A stretch of DNA of 64,000 bases, taken from Apoderus coryli (lineage: Eukaryota; Arthropoda; Insecta; Coleoptera; Attelabidae). The position numbers and the translations under genes are program-made. Under the pieces are notes generated by a model, which worked only from the letters and a program-made list of their open reading frames with translations, did not search any database and was not told the origin of the DNA. Shown one piece after another: positions 1-11,339 of the stretch. Location of the stretch: the NCBI GenBank assembly GCA_911728435.2, contig OU452205.1:5400260-5464259 (forward strand). Reading direction: 5' to 3'. Numbering within the stretch: position 1 is the first letter of the stretch; the number at the start of each line of letters is the position of its first letter.

Positions 1-39
1 ACAAACCTGGTAATTTTGTCACTTTTTTGATAAAAATTG

Positions 40-1122
40 TACGAGGGTTGCCTTTTATATTTCGGGATTTGGCAACCCTGGTGCTGCAATCTGGCAACTG
101 ACAGCACTATCGTAAAGTTGGACATTTTTGAGGTTATATGTACTGAGAACGTTTTAACGTACGAGCGCTATTTGTGTTGTTTACAGTAACTTAAAAGACT
201 CATCTCAGCCCAAAAATTAAATTAAATCGTGAACATTTTCGTGCGATTATTTTTGACAACTTTCGACGTGGATTAAGTCAGTGCATGGATGAACTTAATT
301 CAATTTTTGGCGATGAAGCTCCATCAAGGACCAGTGTTTATCGATGGTATGGTGAATTCAATCGTGGTCGTAGTTCACTCCAAGACGAATTTCGTGAAGG
401 TCTTCCAAAAAGTTGTTGTTCCGAAAACCATTGATATCGCAAGATCATCAGGTGACCTATCAAGAGATTGAGACAACCTTAGGCATTAGTGGGACCAGCA
501 TACATTTAATATTGCATAAACATTTGACTGTCAAATAAATTGTTCGCATTGGATCCCACACAATTTATCAATCGTTCAAAAAAAAGGCTCGTGTCGATTG
601 GTCGCAAGAAATGCTCAAAAAATACGATCGCGGTCCTTCGAAACACGTCTATGACATCGTGACAGGTGATGAATCGTGGATTTACGCGTATGAGCCCGAA
701 AGTAAACAGCAGTCGACTGTATGGGTGTTTCAAGATGAGCCAAATCCAACAAAAGTTGTTCGCGCACGAAGCACTTCCAAGCAAATGGTCGCCTGTTTTT
801 TCGGAAAAACTGGACATGTCACAACCGTACCACTAGAACAACGCAGAACAGTCAATACTGAGTGGTGGGAGTTCATATTCTCTGTTGTTCTCTGATTTTG
901 CCATTTAATTTTCATACGAAGGTGGCGCCAAATCGCTATCTTTAAAATACTGATTTTCATTTTTACGATAAAAACTGGCAAGCATATTCCTCAACGTCCG
1001 CCGGATGTAAACTAAAAAATGGTTTGACTTAAGTACTCAGTTAAGATAATGAATTAAACAAGTATTGTCTAATTCAATTCATGTTCAATAAAGTTTTTAA
1101 CCCGAAATGTGAAACCTCGTAT
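40..1122 (+). mobile_element. Mariner element, copy A (3' part replaced)
   Basis: The left terminus TACGAGGGTTGCC at position 40 and the ~30 bases after it are the same inverted repeat that bounds the second mariner copy at 34220-35437. The sequence then follows that copy through the helix-turn-helix region and the first catalytic motif of the transposase. After about 870 the similarity stops and about 230 bases of unrelated AT-rich sequence follow. A degenerate right terminus (CCCGAAAT then CCTCGTA, 1101-1122) still closes the element. The part coding for the second and third catalytic aspartates is gone, so this copy cannot encode an active enzyme. Confidence 0.8.
215..872 (+). pseudogene. 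Mariner transposase, N-terminal two thirds, frameshifted
   Basis: Transposases of this family bind the inverted repeats with two helix-turn-helix modules and cut with a DD34D catalytic triad. Visible here: the N-terminal FDNFRRGLSQCMDELNSIFG stretch, YRWYGEFNRGRSSLQDEF, then, in another frame, the first catalytic block VTGDESWIYAYEPESKQQ followed by ACFFGKTGHV. The reading frame is broken near 415 and again around 470-600. Compared with the copy at 34.2-35.4 kb, the C-terminal third (HDN and YSPDLAP motifs) is absent. The product would lack two of the three metal-binding residues. Confidence 0.8.
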
Positions 1123-1762
1123 ATGAAATAATATGCATTATTTATTACTGATATCTGTTAGCACATAAGAAGAGAAACAGAAAAATGTTGTCAATGATAC
1201 GATGAAATGTCGGAGAACTTTATCGATAATACTACTCGAATAACATAAATAATATTATTGATGACTTTTTTGAATTGTACGACATGTTCCACATACACTA
1301 TCATATGTGTGCCCCATTCAATTTATATATTAATTTTTATTTTTATTAAGTGTGTTCGTGATTTTATTTTGTGTTAAAAGACAATGCTACAGCAACGTAA
1401 TGCGTGTATAAAGAAGCGAAATGCTTATTCATTCAATTCATATGAAATGTGATTTTTATTAATTACTGTTCATGATTGTATTTCGTTGCAACTGTTGCAA
1501 CTGCAGATTTATCTGGGTATGAAAATATGCATGCCTTAAAATTAAAAATGTACAGCTGGATCTAAGATAAAAGTTATTGAAACGTAAATCAACAAGTTAG
1601 TAAATAGGAAAAAAGAAAACAACAATTATCTTAAAGTAAGAATAAATAATTGCTCATGGCATATTTTTAGACATGAGTTCTTTAACAACGGTTAAATCCG
1701 CGATCTAGCAAAATATCTTGAGTTCCATTTAAAAAGAAATATGTTGGTCACTTTTCAAGTTT
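1123..1762. other. No gene seen
   Basis: AT-rich sequence with stops in all frames; no element terminus, repeat or recognisable coding motif was found. Confidence 0.6.
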
Positions 1763-1905
1763 CGTACTCAATACACGACCCCTAGTGCTAATATTAAAGA
1801 AATTGAACTTGAGGAGAATGATATATTTGTCAGTTTTGATGTAGAGTCCCTTTTTAAAAAAGTTCCAATCCTAGAGATATTAAAAATGATAAGATAACAG
1901 TCTAT
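1763..1905 (+). pseudogene. Penelope-like element reverse transcriptase fragment
   Basis: One reading frame encodes IELEENDIFVSFDVESLFKK followed by VPI and then a stop. The VSFDVxSLFxxVP block is characteristic of Penelope-like reverse transcriptases, where the first Asp is a catalytic residue of the palm. Only about 45 codons are recognisable, preceded by a possible FVLNT stretch and followed by stops in all frames, so this is a short dead remnant. No GIY-YIG endonuclease is visible nearby. Other reverse transcriptases have a different residue pattern at this motif, which is why I favour Penelope; the call rests on this one block. Confidence 0.6.
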
Positions 1906-2397
1906 GCTCAGACATGTTATTTTACCAGTCATAAAGAAAGTTGACATGCTTCTATAGTGTATGGATTATGTGAGAGAAATGGACGTATGAATCTATCTTG
2001 AAAAATATCCAGGCCGCAGAATTCCTAACAAACTTTCGCGAATATTAAGAAGAAGCTGATCAAAAATAGAATGAATGATTTTTTTTTTGATTTAGGCCAA
2101 GGCAGAGAAATCATCATGACACCTAGGGAGTTCATTACCACTTCCCTAGGTAGTCTGGGACTCTAACCAAAACTAAAACTCTGCCTTATCTTTGTAGTAT
2201 GGCTCGGGAACCCTCCCTTTTCCATGTCCTCGCTTGATTGTCCTCTGTTGCTGTTGTCTTCTGATGTTGATTGTCGTCTGTTGCTGTTGTCCTCTGTTAG
2301 TGATGCCTAGCAAACACTCTGATGAGTATACCTGGCCTGAAAGAAACAATATTAATTGGTGTCCTAATCCTGTGGATTCCTTCGTCAGAGTTGAAAA

Positions 2398-2640
2398 GAA
2401 TGAATGATTATCTTCAGAAATATAATTTGTTACACCTCTAAACCCTATTCCCTCAAGCACATTCAACAGCATACTATGATCAACAGTGTCGAACGCTTTT
2501 GCCAAATCAACAAAACAACATAATGAAACTTTACGTTCATTAAAACACACATTTTTCTCTTGCATTAATTTAGCCATAGCATCTTCCGTAGACTTATTCT
2601 CTCTGAAACCAAATTGAAGGCTTGATAAGACATTGTATAC
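2398..2640 (-). pseudogene. LINE reverse transcriptase, finger/palm part (inverted segment)
   Basis: Read on the minus strand this encodes LSSLQFGFRENKSTEDAM and then CCFVDLAKAFDTVDHSMLL, the reverse transcriptase blocks that contain the QFGFR motif and the first catalytic Asp (VDLAKAFD). It ends with GIGFRGVTN. It is open across its length but carries only ~80 codons, continuing in the same frame into unrelated sequence to 2173. It is separated from the YADD-type motif, which lies on the opposite strand from 2641 on. Confidence 0.8.
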
Positions 2641-3542
2641 AATGTCTTATCAACAACAGGCAACAATGTGTTCGAATTAACAATGCTTTAAGCGACGCGA
2701 TGACTGTAGAGTACGGTGTGCCACAGGGAACTGTCTTAGGACCCATCCTTTTTTGCATATATCTCAACGATATATTCTATAATAATTTTCAGGGAAAAAT
2801 AATAAGTTTTGCGGATGATACCGTCATACTCTACAAGCCTGATACCTGGATGGAGGCTAAAAGAATAGCGGAGACGGATTTGTTGAAAATATTTAAATGG
2901 TTTAATAGTAGATTATTAACGGTTAATTTTAACAAAACTTATTGTGTCCCTTTCTCACCATCCACGTCTAATACTCCGCTTTTCGGTTCATTAAATATTA
3001 CTGTTAATAACGGCAGTTACAATATTTCCATAGTATCTAATATTAAATATTTGGGAATAATATGGGATAGTCATCTAAAATGGGACCACCATATAAACGA
3101 ATTAGTAAAAAAATTGCGATCACTTTTTTATAAATTTCGTTTTCTTAGGGACATACTAACCATTAAGCAACTCAGAATTCTATATTTTTCCTTAGTTGAG
3201 AGTCATTTAAGATATGGTTTGATTGCTTAGGGAGGAGTTATGAATAATTACTACCACAGGCTAGAGATTGCACAAAAATTAATTTTAAAAATTGTATTGC
3301 GAAAATATTTTCAATTTACAACTGATCAGTTATTCCGAGATGCTGGTGTTTTTGATGTAAGACAGATTTTTGCTTGCAAAATGTTGCAGCGAGCATATAA
3401 AAATAGATCGGAATTAACAAGTATTTATCATCATACTAGGTTTAGAGAATCTTCAGTAATTATACCAAGGCAGGTGCTAACCATCACTCAAAGATCATTT
3501 GTTTATATATTGCCAAAGTTAATTATGCACCATCACATTTAA
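2641..3542 (+). pseudogene. LINE reverse transcriptase, palm/thumb and C-terminal part
   Basis: Encodes the second half of the reverse transcriptase: NNRQQCVRINN, GVPQGTVLGPILFCIYLNDI, the catalytic FADDTVILY motif, LTVNFNKT, NIKYLGIIWD and a C-terminal region (AGVFDVRQIFACKMLQRAYK). The frame is open from 2622 to 3230, broken there by a single TAG where a Trp is expected (YGLIA-stop-GG), and open again to 3542. It is therefore a recent, lightly damaged insertion apart from the inversion. The family resembles CR1/Jockey-type LINEs; the exact clade cannot be fixed by eye. Confidence 0.85.
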
Positions 3543-3898
3543 ACAATGATTTCATTTGAATTTATTTTCTTTTAACATTGCACTTCGTTCAGTTTAAACG
3601 ATTTACTATTATATAAATATATAATTGTTTTTCTTCATTTTCCTTTCTGAATTATGTCAAAATAAAATATAGTATAGTCCTATGTTAAGTAAGTTTTAGT
3701 TAGTCCTAAGTCTTGAATCAAATGTTGTAGTTAATAGAATAGTTTTTATACATAGGTAGTAGAAACATTGCAGACTTGCTTGCCGACCCACTGCTCAAGT
3801 TCTAAACTTTTTTGGGGTTATAGGCAAATTTATTTGCACTGTTTCGATTAGTTCTTAGGATTATTATTGTAATATTTACTTTTTTATTGGCAAATAAA

Positions 3899-3920
3899 TT
3901 ATTATATTATTATTATTATA
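3899..3920 (+). repeat. ATT-repeat tail of LINE
   Basis: AT-rich trinucleotide run (ATTATATTATTATTATTATA) directly after the 3' untranslated region of the LINE. Two other LINEs of the window (43335 and 44146) end the same way. Confidence 0.75.
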
Positions 3921-3922
3921 TA

Positions 3923-5063
3923 TATTGGTATAAACACAAATTTACTTGCCATGCTACTTTTACGTATTGTCGCAAACAACGATTATATTAAGATGGCCGT
4001 CTAGTGCAAAATAATTCGTTTATCTCAAATTATGCCACGTTTATATAGTTTCACAGTTTAGGGCAGTATATTTTTAGAACAATTTTTTTATTTTTAATAT
4101 TTAAAAGATTGTAGTCCGTGGAAGAAAATGTTGACATGATATTTAACAATTGGTGAATGTTTTTCAAATTGTCTATTAGCATCCAGAGTATATCCCCAGA
4201 AATTCCCACACCGGAGACACCCTGATACGAAAGTGCTTGCAAATTGACATACCCACTATGATACCGACAATAAACATCAGTTTCGTACTGAGTGTGGAGT
4301 GTTAACGTTTTTGGTGCTATAGTCAGAGATATTATGATTGCACCATATTTCTTTGACGGTCATTTAAATGGATTGGTTATTATCTTTATTTATTTATTCT
4401 TTTTCATCAGAATGAATTCATGTAAATACGATTTAAACATGTTTCATATCATAATATAGCGCATTTTATATTTCAGTTATAAAATAAAAACGTTAATGCT
4501 TTTGTTGAATCCCGTAGCTAATTGTGTTCAAAATAGTCCATATATTAATCACATAAGAAAAAAATTCCAAAAAATAGTTATTTCGAGCTGCAGGATTTTG
4601 TACCATCACATTAATTAAAATTTATTGTTCTGACATAATATGAATTGAATATTTTAGTTTTTCATAACCAGTTCTCTTCCTTTTTTTCTCATGATCCTTT
4701 AAAACTTGGTATAAATACATAGTGATGCTCGTAGTTTTATCGACGGTCATTTTTATAGTGGGGCGATAACCACAATTAGTGTTCCCAACGTATAATAATT
4801 GCATTCTCTTATCTGAAGTTTCGTACCTAATTCCTGAACTTCTTATTGTACTTTACGGTTGCTGTTATCTACATTTCACGCTTAACAGTGTGGATTGATG
4901 AACTCAATTAACTTCTTTTAAGCTTGCCAAACCATTTCGACAGATTAGTTTCGGTCAACTTCAACAAAAAATACACCGGATGTTACAGACTAATCACAAA
5001 TGTAGATGTTTGTTTGATTTATTTTGGTATTTAAAGTTGATACCACTTTAATTAGAAATATAC
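3923..5063. other. No gene seen
   Basis: AT-rich with only short chance frames. No terminus or coding motif recognised. Confidence 0.6.
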
Positions 5064-5180
5064 AGGGTGAGTCACCGTCTGTTGTGGCAAAACTATTCAG
5101 ATTTTCAAAATTCTGATTTTGTAGACCTATTAGGACTACATTCTAAAATAGGGGCCATTTATACAGGGTGTTACATTATC
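5064..5180. repeat. Paired TACAGGGTG termini (MITE ends)
   Basis: TACAGGGTGAGTC at 5064 and TACAGGGTGTTAC at 5171 are in direct orientation. Such TA-flanked CAGGGTG ends belong to Tc1/mariner-type miniature elements and recur at many places in the window. No coding content here; the partner ends are not identifiable. Confidence 0.45.
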
Positions 5181-8013
5181 CCGTAGCATATCAAACTTAC
5201 GTTTTTTTTAAATGGAAGACCCTAGATATTACTTTTGCTTTCGATTCAGACATAAGAAATTAGGGAGGAGTTTATAGCTAATCTAAAAGATGCAGGACCA
5301 TCCAAAAGGGATGTTATTAATAATTTTAATAATACGAGTATAAGTTGTAAACATCAGCTGTAACGAAATTTATAAGTTTAGTGTTTTGTTTAAATAAATA
5401 AATATAAAGGTGAAATCTATTTTTGTAGTTCCTTTTCTGGCCAACGGAGGTCTATACCTAGCAGGTTCCAGAATAAATAAATATATATCTATTTTTATAA
5501 CAAATTTAACTTGATATTGAAATTTCAGTAGCATATTATTTTCATTCATTTATTGTTTACAGTTCCTTAAGTTTAGTGGTTTTAATCAAAGATTCACTTT
5601 GCCTTTTATTAAGGACTTTCGTGATACTGACCTGATTTAGGTACGTCTGTTTTCATTTTGTTCATGTGCAAATATTGAATTATATAAGTTTTAGCACCGG
5701 CGTAATATGTGACCTTTTTTTAGGAACTGCAAAAATAAACAAATACCATCAATTTAGTTTGTTTTAATTTGGCCTGCCGAACCCTACTTCGTTACACAGC
5801 AAAGTATTCGAAAACTCAGAAAGAAGGAGTTAAATATAGATCAAAATAAAAAAAGCGAAATTAAGATCAAATTAAAAAAGAAAAAGCAACTGCGGTGGAG
5901 ATAAGGAAACTTGCAAATGCGAGAAACTGCTGTAGCATTCAAAGGCACTGATAAACAACCATTTCCCTTTCATGACTCCACACAGCTTTTGATTTTTTTA
6001 GATATTTTTTGATGATACACTTTTTGGTATGATTGTCGAGAAATCCAATTTATTTTCAGTACAAAAAAATGCCAATTCCTCAGCAAATCTGAGTGAATTG
6101 GACGTCAAAAGATATTTGAGCATATATAGGTATGCATTCTAATGTCTTCCAAGCATTAAAAATTGTTTCCGAAATTTTCATAGCTAGTGCAAATATGTTT
6201 TGAAATTTAGTATATGTGTATATGTGCATTGTTGCATATTATGAGCAACAAAAAAAAATAAGATTTTTTTAAATCATAATTTTTAGCTCACCATATCATA
6301 TATGTAATATATGTATATATGGAGACTATTAGTTTCATGAAAACATTTTTTTTTTAATTTCACCGGAAATACTTGTTTTTGGTCATTTTATACATAAATA
6401 AGTAGTTATAAAAAAATGTCTGTCTGTCTGTATGCACGAAAACGCAAAAACAACTTAACACATTTTAACCAAATTCGGTACAAAAATACTATAGGACATG
6501 GCAAGGACCTGATTAGATTTTGGGAAACATTGAGCGTAGGCAAAGGGTTTAAAAGAGGGTTGAAAAATTTAAAAAAATCATAGTTCTTAAACTTATCCGA
6601 AATACTGATAATTTTTTACGCATTTAATTGAATAAAACCTAAAATATTGAACATAAAATATTAGACCACATTGGCGTTCGAAAATAGTGTAAAATGGGGT
6701 TTTGTTTTTCCAAATATAACAGAAAAATTGGCTACTATATATAGCTTTGATATAAGATAACCTACAACATGCAGCATAACAATTTTGTTTACATAGGGGT
6801 TCGTAAATAGTAGAAAAGGGGGCAAAATAAATTTTATAATAAAACTAAAAAAAATCAATTATTTTGCGTACAAGAACTTGGCCTAGAAGATCTGAAATAT
6901 AAAATATGTACGTATAAATAGTGCCTCCAAAGCGAAGAAAAATGAACAAAACCCAATACTTAAAATAAATAGCTGATGTCTAAAACAAAACAAAAGTTTA
7001 TTAAATTTAGATAAATGACAAAAAGGTCATAAAGTTATTAATTTTACACTTAAATATGGAGAGCTATTCGTGCCTCGAGGGCAACAGTTTATTTGTTTAT
7101 ATTTTTTTAAATATTTTTCCCGTATTACATGCATTAATTTACACCAAATACATTTTTATTTGAAGAAAATAAAAAAATAGAGCATTTAAGGTTAACGTAA
7201 GGTATATTCCTCAACCTACCCCTCGAAGGGAGAATGTCCTACAAAAATTCCGATTTTGTTAAAAAAATCGATTTGTACAAGAAGATTTCCAAACATTTAC
7301 ACTACATACTGGAAAACACCTATGTTTCTTTTTAAATCGGCCGCCCTGTATAAAACACAGCTTATATTGTTGTGTGGTTTTTCCTAAGGATGATATATCA
7401 CTGTTTTTTTGTACGCTATAATATTTATTAATTTATAGAACGACAAACCTTGACTGAAAATATCAAATATATACGTTGGCAATTTGTTCCCGATATAATA
7501 ATCGCTACTTCAAAAACCAACCGTACCGGCTATAATGCATGAGGCGATGGAAAAATATGTATTTTCAAGAGCACAACCACTTATAACTCACCCCAAAAAT
7601 CAACCACTACACGATGTATACTTTGTTGCTTCGATTGTGAGGATCAGCGGGTGATCTTTTTGTAAATTTTAGTTACATTCACTTTTGGTCATATTATAGA
7701 GCTTTAAATATTGTTATCAAGCCATCTATATACAAATCGTCTACAAAAATTTTAACGGAAACTGACTGTTATTTGAGGATTTTGTTAAGCGGAAAGGGGG
7801 CTTTACTTGGAGTTAAAATACATTATTAGTTATCGACAGAAAATATTTTCAGATAAAATTTATATACTTGTAGAGAAATCAAGAAATCAAATTACTTACC
7901 CTTACAGATAGTATTTTTCAAGATTTACTGCAACCTTATATAGATTTTTATGTTTTTTTTTATTAATTCATCCTGAACATGCCCATGTATAGAAACATTT
8001 GCACATTATGATG
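5181..8013. other. Non-coding, repeat-like sequence
   Basis: No gene. A TGTCTGTCTGTCTG run at 6417-6430 followed by ATGCACGAAAACG resembles a degenerate repeat common in insect genomes. A CCCTGTATA terminus lies near 7335. The remainder is AT-rich with homopolymer runs. Confidence 0.5.
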
Positions 8014-8059
8014 TGTTCATACATAAAAACACAAAATGTTCATACATAAAAACATAAAA
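8014..8059. repeat. 23 bp tandem duplication
   Basis: Two adjacent copies of a 23-base unit starting TGTTCATACATAAAAACA differ at one position. No function is suggested. Confidence 0.85.
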
Positions 8060-8282
8060 TGTAATTGTCACTATCTGCTAATGTCAAATAATTAACCTAA
8101 AAATTAAAAATTCACTGAATTGTGGGAATCAAGTCATATATTCCACATTTGACAGGTATATCGTGTCTAATTCTGTATTTACAAAAAAGCTTTCTAATTG
8201 TGTTTAATAGGAATTTAGATGCACATTAAAAACAAGCTGCTCAATGGATTTTTCATTTATGATGGGCGAATCGGTGGCGGGT

Positions 8283-8340
8283 CACGTGGCAGACGGTGAG
8301 GGTCACGTGACCCGCGGCTCTCTTCTCTCCTGTTATAAAA
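8283..8340 (+). promoter_or_regulatory. Possible promoter: two CACGTG E-boxes and a TATA box
   Basis: A short GC-rich island in otherwise AT-rich DNA holds two CACGTG E-boxes at 8283-8288 and 8304-8309, the second inside the perfect palindrome GGGTCACGTGACCC. The centres are 21 bases apart, two helical turns. TATAAAA follows at 8334-8340. CACGTG is bound by bHLH factors (Myc/Max, USF, CLOCK/CYC types). No coding exon is recognised downstream, so the call rests on site arrangement alone. Confidence 0.35.
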
Positions 8341-8742
8341 TAATGCAGTATATATACGTAGAGATATACCGCAATGCATCACGACGCCGCGCCGTGTGCT
8401 GACTGTGGTTCGAACATCTATTTTATGCAACATCATGACGTCCACAACCAGGTGCAACGTTTGATAATGTTACGTATTCAGATAGGTTTTGCAAACAAGC
8501 CAATGTATTTCTCTTGAGGATTGCTGTTTAATTAGATAATGTTGATGTTTTAGTTGTTAACATCTTGAGTAGAAAAATTGTTTTCAACAAAATTTTGTTG
8601 GGCTTGCTTATTAATGCATATAATGTTATTTTCCATAAGAAATGAATTTACTTATTTAAATTCTAATTTAGAAAATGTTTGTTAGTAAAAGATTGATACC
8701 GAACAAGCATTAAAGGAGTTAAAACTAATAATACAGATTAAA

Positions 8743-9642
8743 TGTGGTGGGTTTCCACCAAGCGGACAGACAAAAACAAAACACGAACTGTCCGTTTGAA
8801 CAGAAATTTAGAACAGTTTTGTTTTGAAAGTGTTTCAAAACTGTTGGGTCCTCCAACGGTCTTTGTGTTTACACCAGCCACGGACAGAAGTCAATAAAAA
8901 CTGTTTATGTTTTGTTTAAGTTTTATTCAGTTTACATAGAGACACCGGACGTGCAGTTTTTTTTTGTTTCGGAGGAAAGCCATCAAATTATACCCAAACC
9001 ATTTAGGACGAAAGAAAGAAGCTGCTCCACACTTTTTAAATTTTTTGTAATTGCGCCTCTCTCTTCGGTACTGCGAGTTAATAAATGCCAACTTTCGCTC
9101 AACTTCAGCGGTGGATAAGTCACACATTTTCCCTAGTTCGACCAAAGCATCCTTTTTCTTTTGTAGTCTGCGTGTTAAAAGTTATATAGACCTCAATTAG
9201 GTTGGAGGTTTCTTCCGCTGTCCACACTTTTTTATTAGAAGTATTCTAGAAGTGCATATACCTGATTGTAGGTGTCATTATTTTGATATAATGAAATAAA
9301 ATACTTACATCAGACATTGCGACTTGCTTTCCATTTCACGCACGAAATTAAACTACCACTAAAATAATAAATTACAACAACGCAAATAAAAACAAACTTG
9401 TTCGAATTTCAAGGACGTTTACACCAAGCAAACAAACAATTTTAGAACACGCGAACCCTTTGAAGTTACCGACATTCGCCGGGACACTGTTTGTGTTCGT
9501 AAAAACTCTATTTACGGACTAAACAAGTTTGAAAACATCCTAAAAGTTCTAGAACAGTTCGCAAACAGTTTGTGGACTGTCACAAACAGACCGAGTTCGT
9601 GTTTGGTTTTTGTCCTGCCCGCTTGGTGGAAACCCGTCATAA
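8743..9642 (-). mobile_element. PIF/Harbinger-type element carrying a MADF gene
   Basis: The ends form an inverted repeat of about 45 bp: GGGTTTCCACCAAGCGG begins at 8749 and its complement ends at 9635. Both continue into ACAAAAACNAAACACGAAC. Shorter copies of the subterminal sequence (GTTTACACCA) recur inside at 8866 and 9417. PIF/Harbinger elements use a second, Myb/MADF-type protein besides the DDE transposase, and the only coding content here is such a protein. No transposase is present, so this copy is non-autonomous. A clean 3 bp target duplication could not be established. Confidence 0.65.
8927..9317 (-). pseudogene. MADF/Myb-SANT-like DNA-binding protein, two exons
   Basis: Exon 1 (9317-9309) is ATG TCT GAT followed by a consensus donor GTAAGTAT. 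Exon 2 starts after CTTCTAG at 9245 and joins in phase to give MSD-NTSNKKVWTAEETSNL, the first helix of a Myb/SANT-like domain. After a frameshift around 9175-9195 the protein continues as KKKDALVELGKMCDLSTAEV, then RRERRNYKKF and FRPKWFGYNLMAFL, the end of a MADF domain, and stops at 8927. MADF proteins bind DNA; in Harbinger elements this partner carries the transposase to the termini. The frameshift makes this copy inactive. Confidence 0.7.
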
Positions 9643-10142
9643 GAATGCATTGGAAGTCGAAAACATGCAACATCACAATTAATCCTGTAAAATCATTACT
9701 TGAGCCTGGATTATCGAGAAGAGAAAGGCGACGCTGATACCATTGGCATTTATCGGACCAGAACCAGTAACTGGCATAGCGCGTAGCACTGAGCGGGCTC
9801 ACTCATTTTTAACCTACCTATTTACCTACCATTGGCATCTGAAAACAATGACTAGATACAGCTAAAAGAGTAGGCACATTGGTATGGTGATCAGTTTATA
9901 CATAAATTATGTAAGAAGTTTGCGGCCATAACCTGAATAATTGTAATTTCTCGTGTTATTATTATATATATCTATATTATTTTCACCTAGTCCACTGCTC
10001 AATATCACCATAGTTATCGAGCTAGAGTATGAACGATATTCACTTATAATAAAAAAAAATTTTAAATTAAAAGTGCAAAAATGATGTTTTCTCTGTTTTC
10101 TTTAAAAGTTATAACATTATATTTATTAACATTAAATAGGGG
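9643..10142. other. No gene seen
   Basis: AT-rich DNA with no recognised motif between the Harbinger-type element and a transposase fragment. Confidence 0.6.
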
Positions 10143-10470
10143 TTAGGTCAGGAGACCTAGCAGACCACTCGATACCACCCGTTCGCAGCGCATTCTTTAA
10201 ATATTGCAAATAGCGTTGCCTGTTAAAGTCCCATCAAAAAATTTGGTTCTATATCTTTATTATTCACAATAGCGGTCCAAACGTTGACAGACTGAGAATA
10301 TTGCGTGTGAGCCTCAATAGCCCAATTTGCATTTGTAGTAGAATAGTAGCGATTGTTTCGTTTGCTCACAACGAACATCTTCAACACCAAAATTTCGACT
10401 CATGGGAAAAAATTATTTTGCAAATGAAAAATGGATCATTTGAATTTAAAATTTCGCAAACCGCAATTCG
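10143..10470 (-). pseudogene. Tc1/mariner-superfamily transposase fragment
   Basis: On the minus strand one frame reads RNNRYYSTTNANWAIEAHTQ, then SVNVWTAI and PNFFDGTLTG, and a second frame ends with EWSARSPDLTP. These are the blocks between the first and third catalytic residues of the transposases whose N-terminus is the DUF4817-type helix-turn-helix. The frame shifts after the DGTLTG motif and no inverted repeat bounds the fragment. It is a dead remnant related in type to the one at 12.6-13.6 kb. Confidence 0.65.
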
Positions 10471-10583
10471 ACGATCTGAATTACCTTCGTTTAGTTCATG
10501 AGCTAATTTTACTTTATTCGGAAGAATTCTTTGTTTTATTATTCCTTTTTTAAAGTGTTTTTAGTAAGAAATGACACATTTTA

Positions 10584-11339
10584 TACACTGTGTCCAATAT
10601 AAGAATGGGAAGCATTGGATTCTTGGAAACGGTAGGAGTTACAACGTCGGTAAATTAGAGAATAGTTGTACAATTTAAACACCTTTTAAATAAGGTAATC
10701 TAACCTTAGCCGTTTTCGAGAATTTTTGGGAAAACAATTTTTTGCAATTTTCGTTTTTATTTATTTCTGACATTCATTTTACAGATATAAAAAATCATAA
10801 ACACTTTCTCATTGATACTTTTTAAGGACAATAAGATAGCGTTTACAAATTTTCACTACGACGTTTGGTTTTCAAAAAACCATCATCAACTTAGTTTTTT
10901 TAAATATGGCCCTAGATTTTTTATTGTTAAATTTAAAGCCATTTTCAATTCAAAAATAGGTGGTACATCACACGTAATGGTTTAAACAAGTTTTCAGTGT
11001 TTATTAGCTGTTATTTTAAATTATTCAAAAAAAATCGCCATAGTTTGGCACTTTTTTGCGTAAAACATTCATCTAAGAAAGGCGTTTTTTTAATAATTTC
11101 CAAAAGCACAAAAATTTCAACTAAATAAAATGATGTACTGAGACAGAAATAAATTGTCAAATTATAATAAATAATTTGTGAGTAACGACGAAAGAATGTT
11201 TTTGCAAAACCTACTATAATAACAGCTCAAAACACTGAGTTAATTTAATTTTGAAAACGCCATTTAAAATCTGTTTCAATTGTACAACTTGTAGAGTAAG
11301 ATTCCAATGCTATCCCATTCTTATCTTGGACACAATGTA
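10584..11339. mobile_element. Palindromic fold-back element, copy 1
   Basis: TACACTGTGTCCAATATAAG at the left end and its near complement at the right end (CTTGGACACAATGTA) form terminal inverted repeats, and the similarity continues inward, with divergence, for about 100 bp. The interior (CCCTAGATTTTTTATT... and CGCCATAGTTTGGCAC...) recurs in the copy at 19453-20545, where it is arranged as two large mirror-image arms. No coding capacity. The TA-flanked ends are compatible with mobilisation by a Tc1/mariner transposase. Confidence 0.75.

Larger units (their letters stand above)
2173..3922 (+). mobile_element. Non-LTR retrotransposon with inverted 5' segment
   Basis: Two pieces of one LINE reverse transcriptase lie head to head. 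The 5' piece reads leftward from 2640 and the 3' piece reads rightward from 2641. They meet at a perfect palindrome, GATAAGACATTG/TATAC..., spanning 2623-2650. The 5' piece ends in protein sequence (GFRGVTN) that in the family immediately precedes the start of the 3' piece (LINNRQQCV). The rightward part continues to a 3' untranslated region and an ATT-repeat tail at 3899-3920. This is the arrangement produced by twin priming during target-primed reverse transcription. Left of about 2398 the sequence (with CTGTTGCTGTTGTC repeats at 2239-2300) is not recognised and may not belong to the LINE. Confidence 0.75.
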
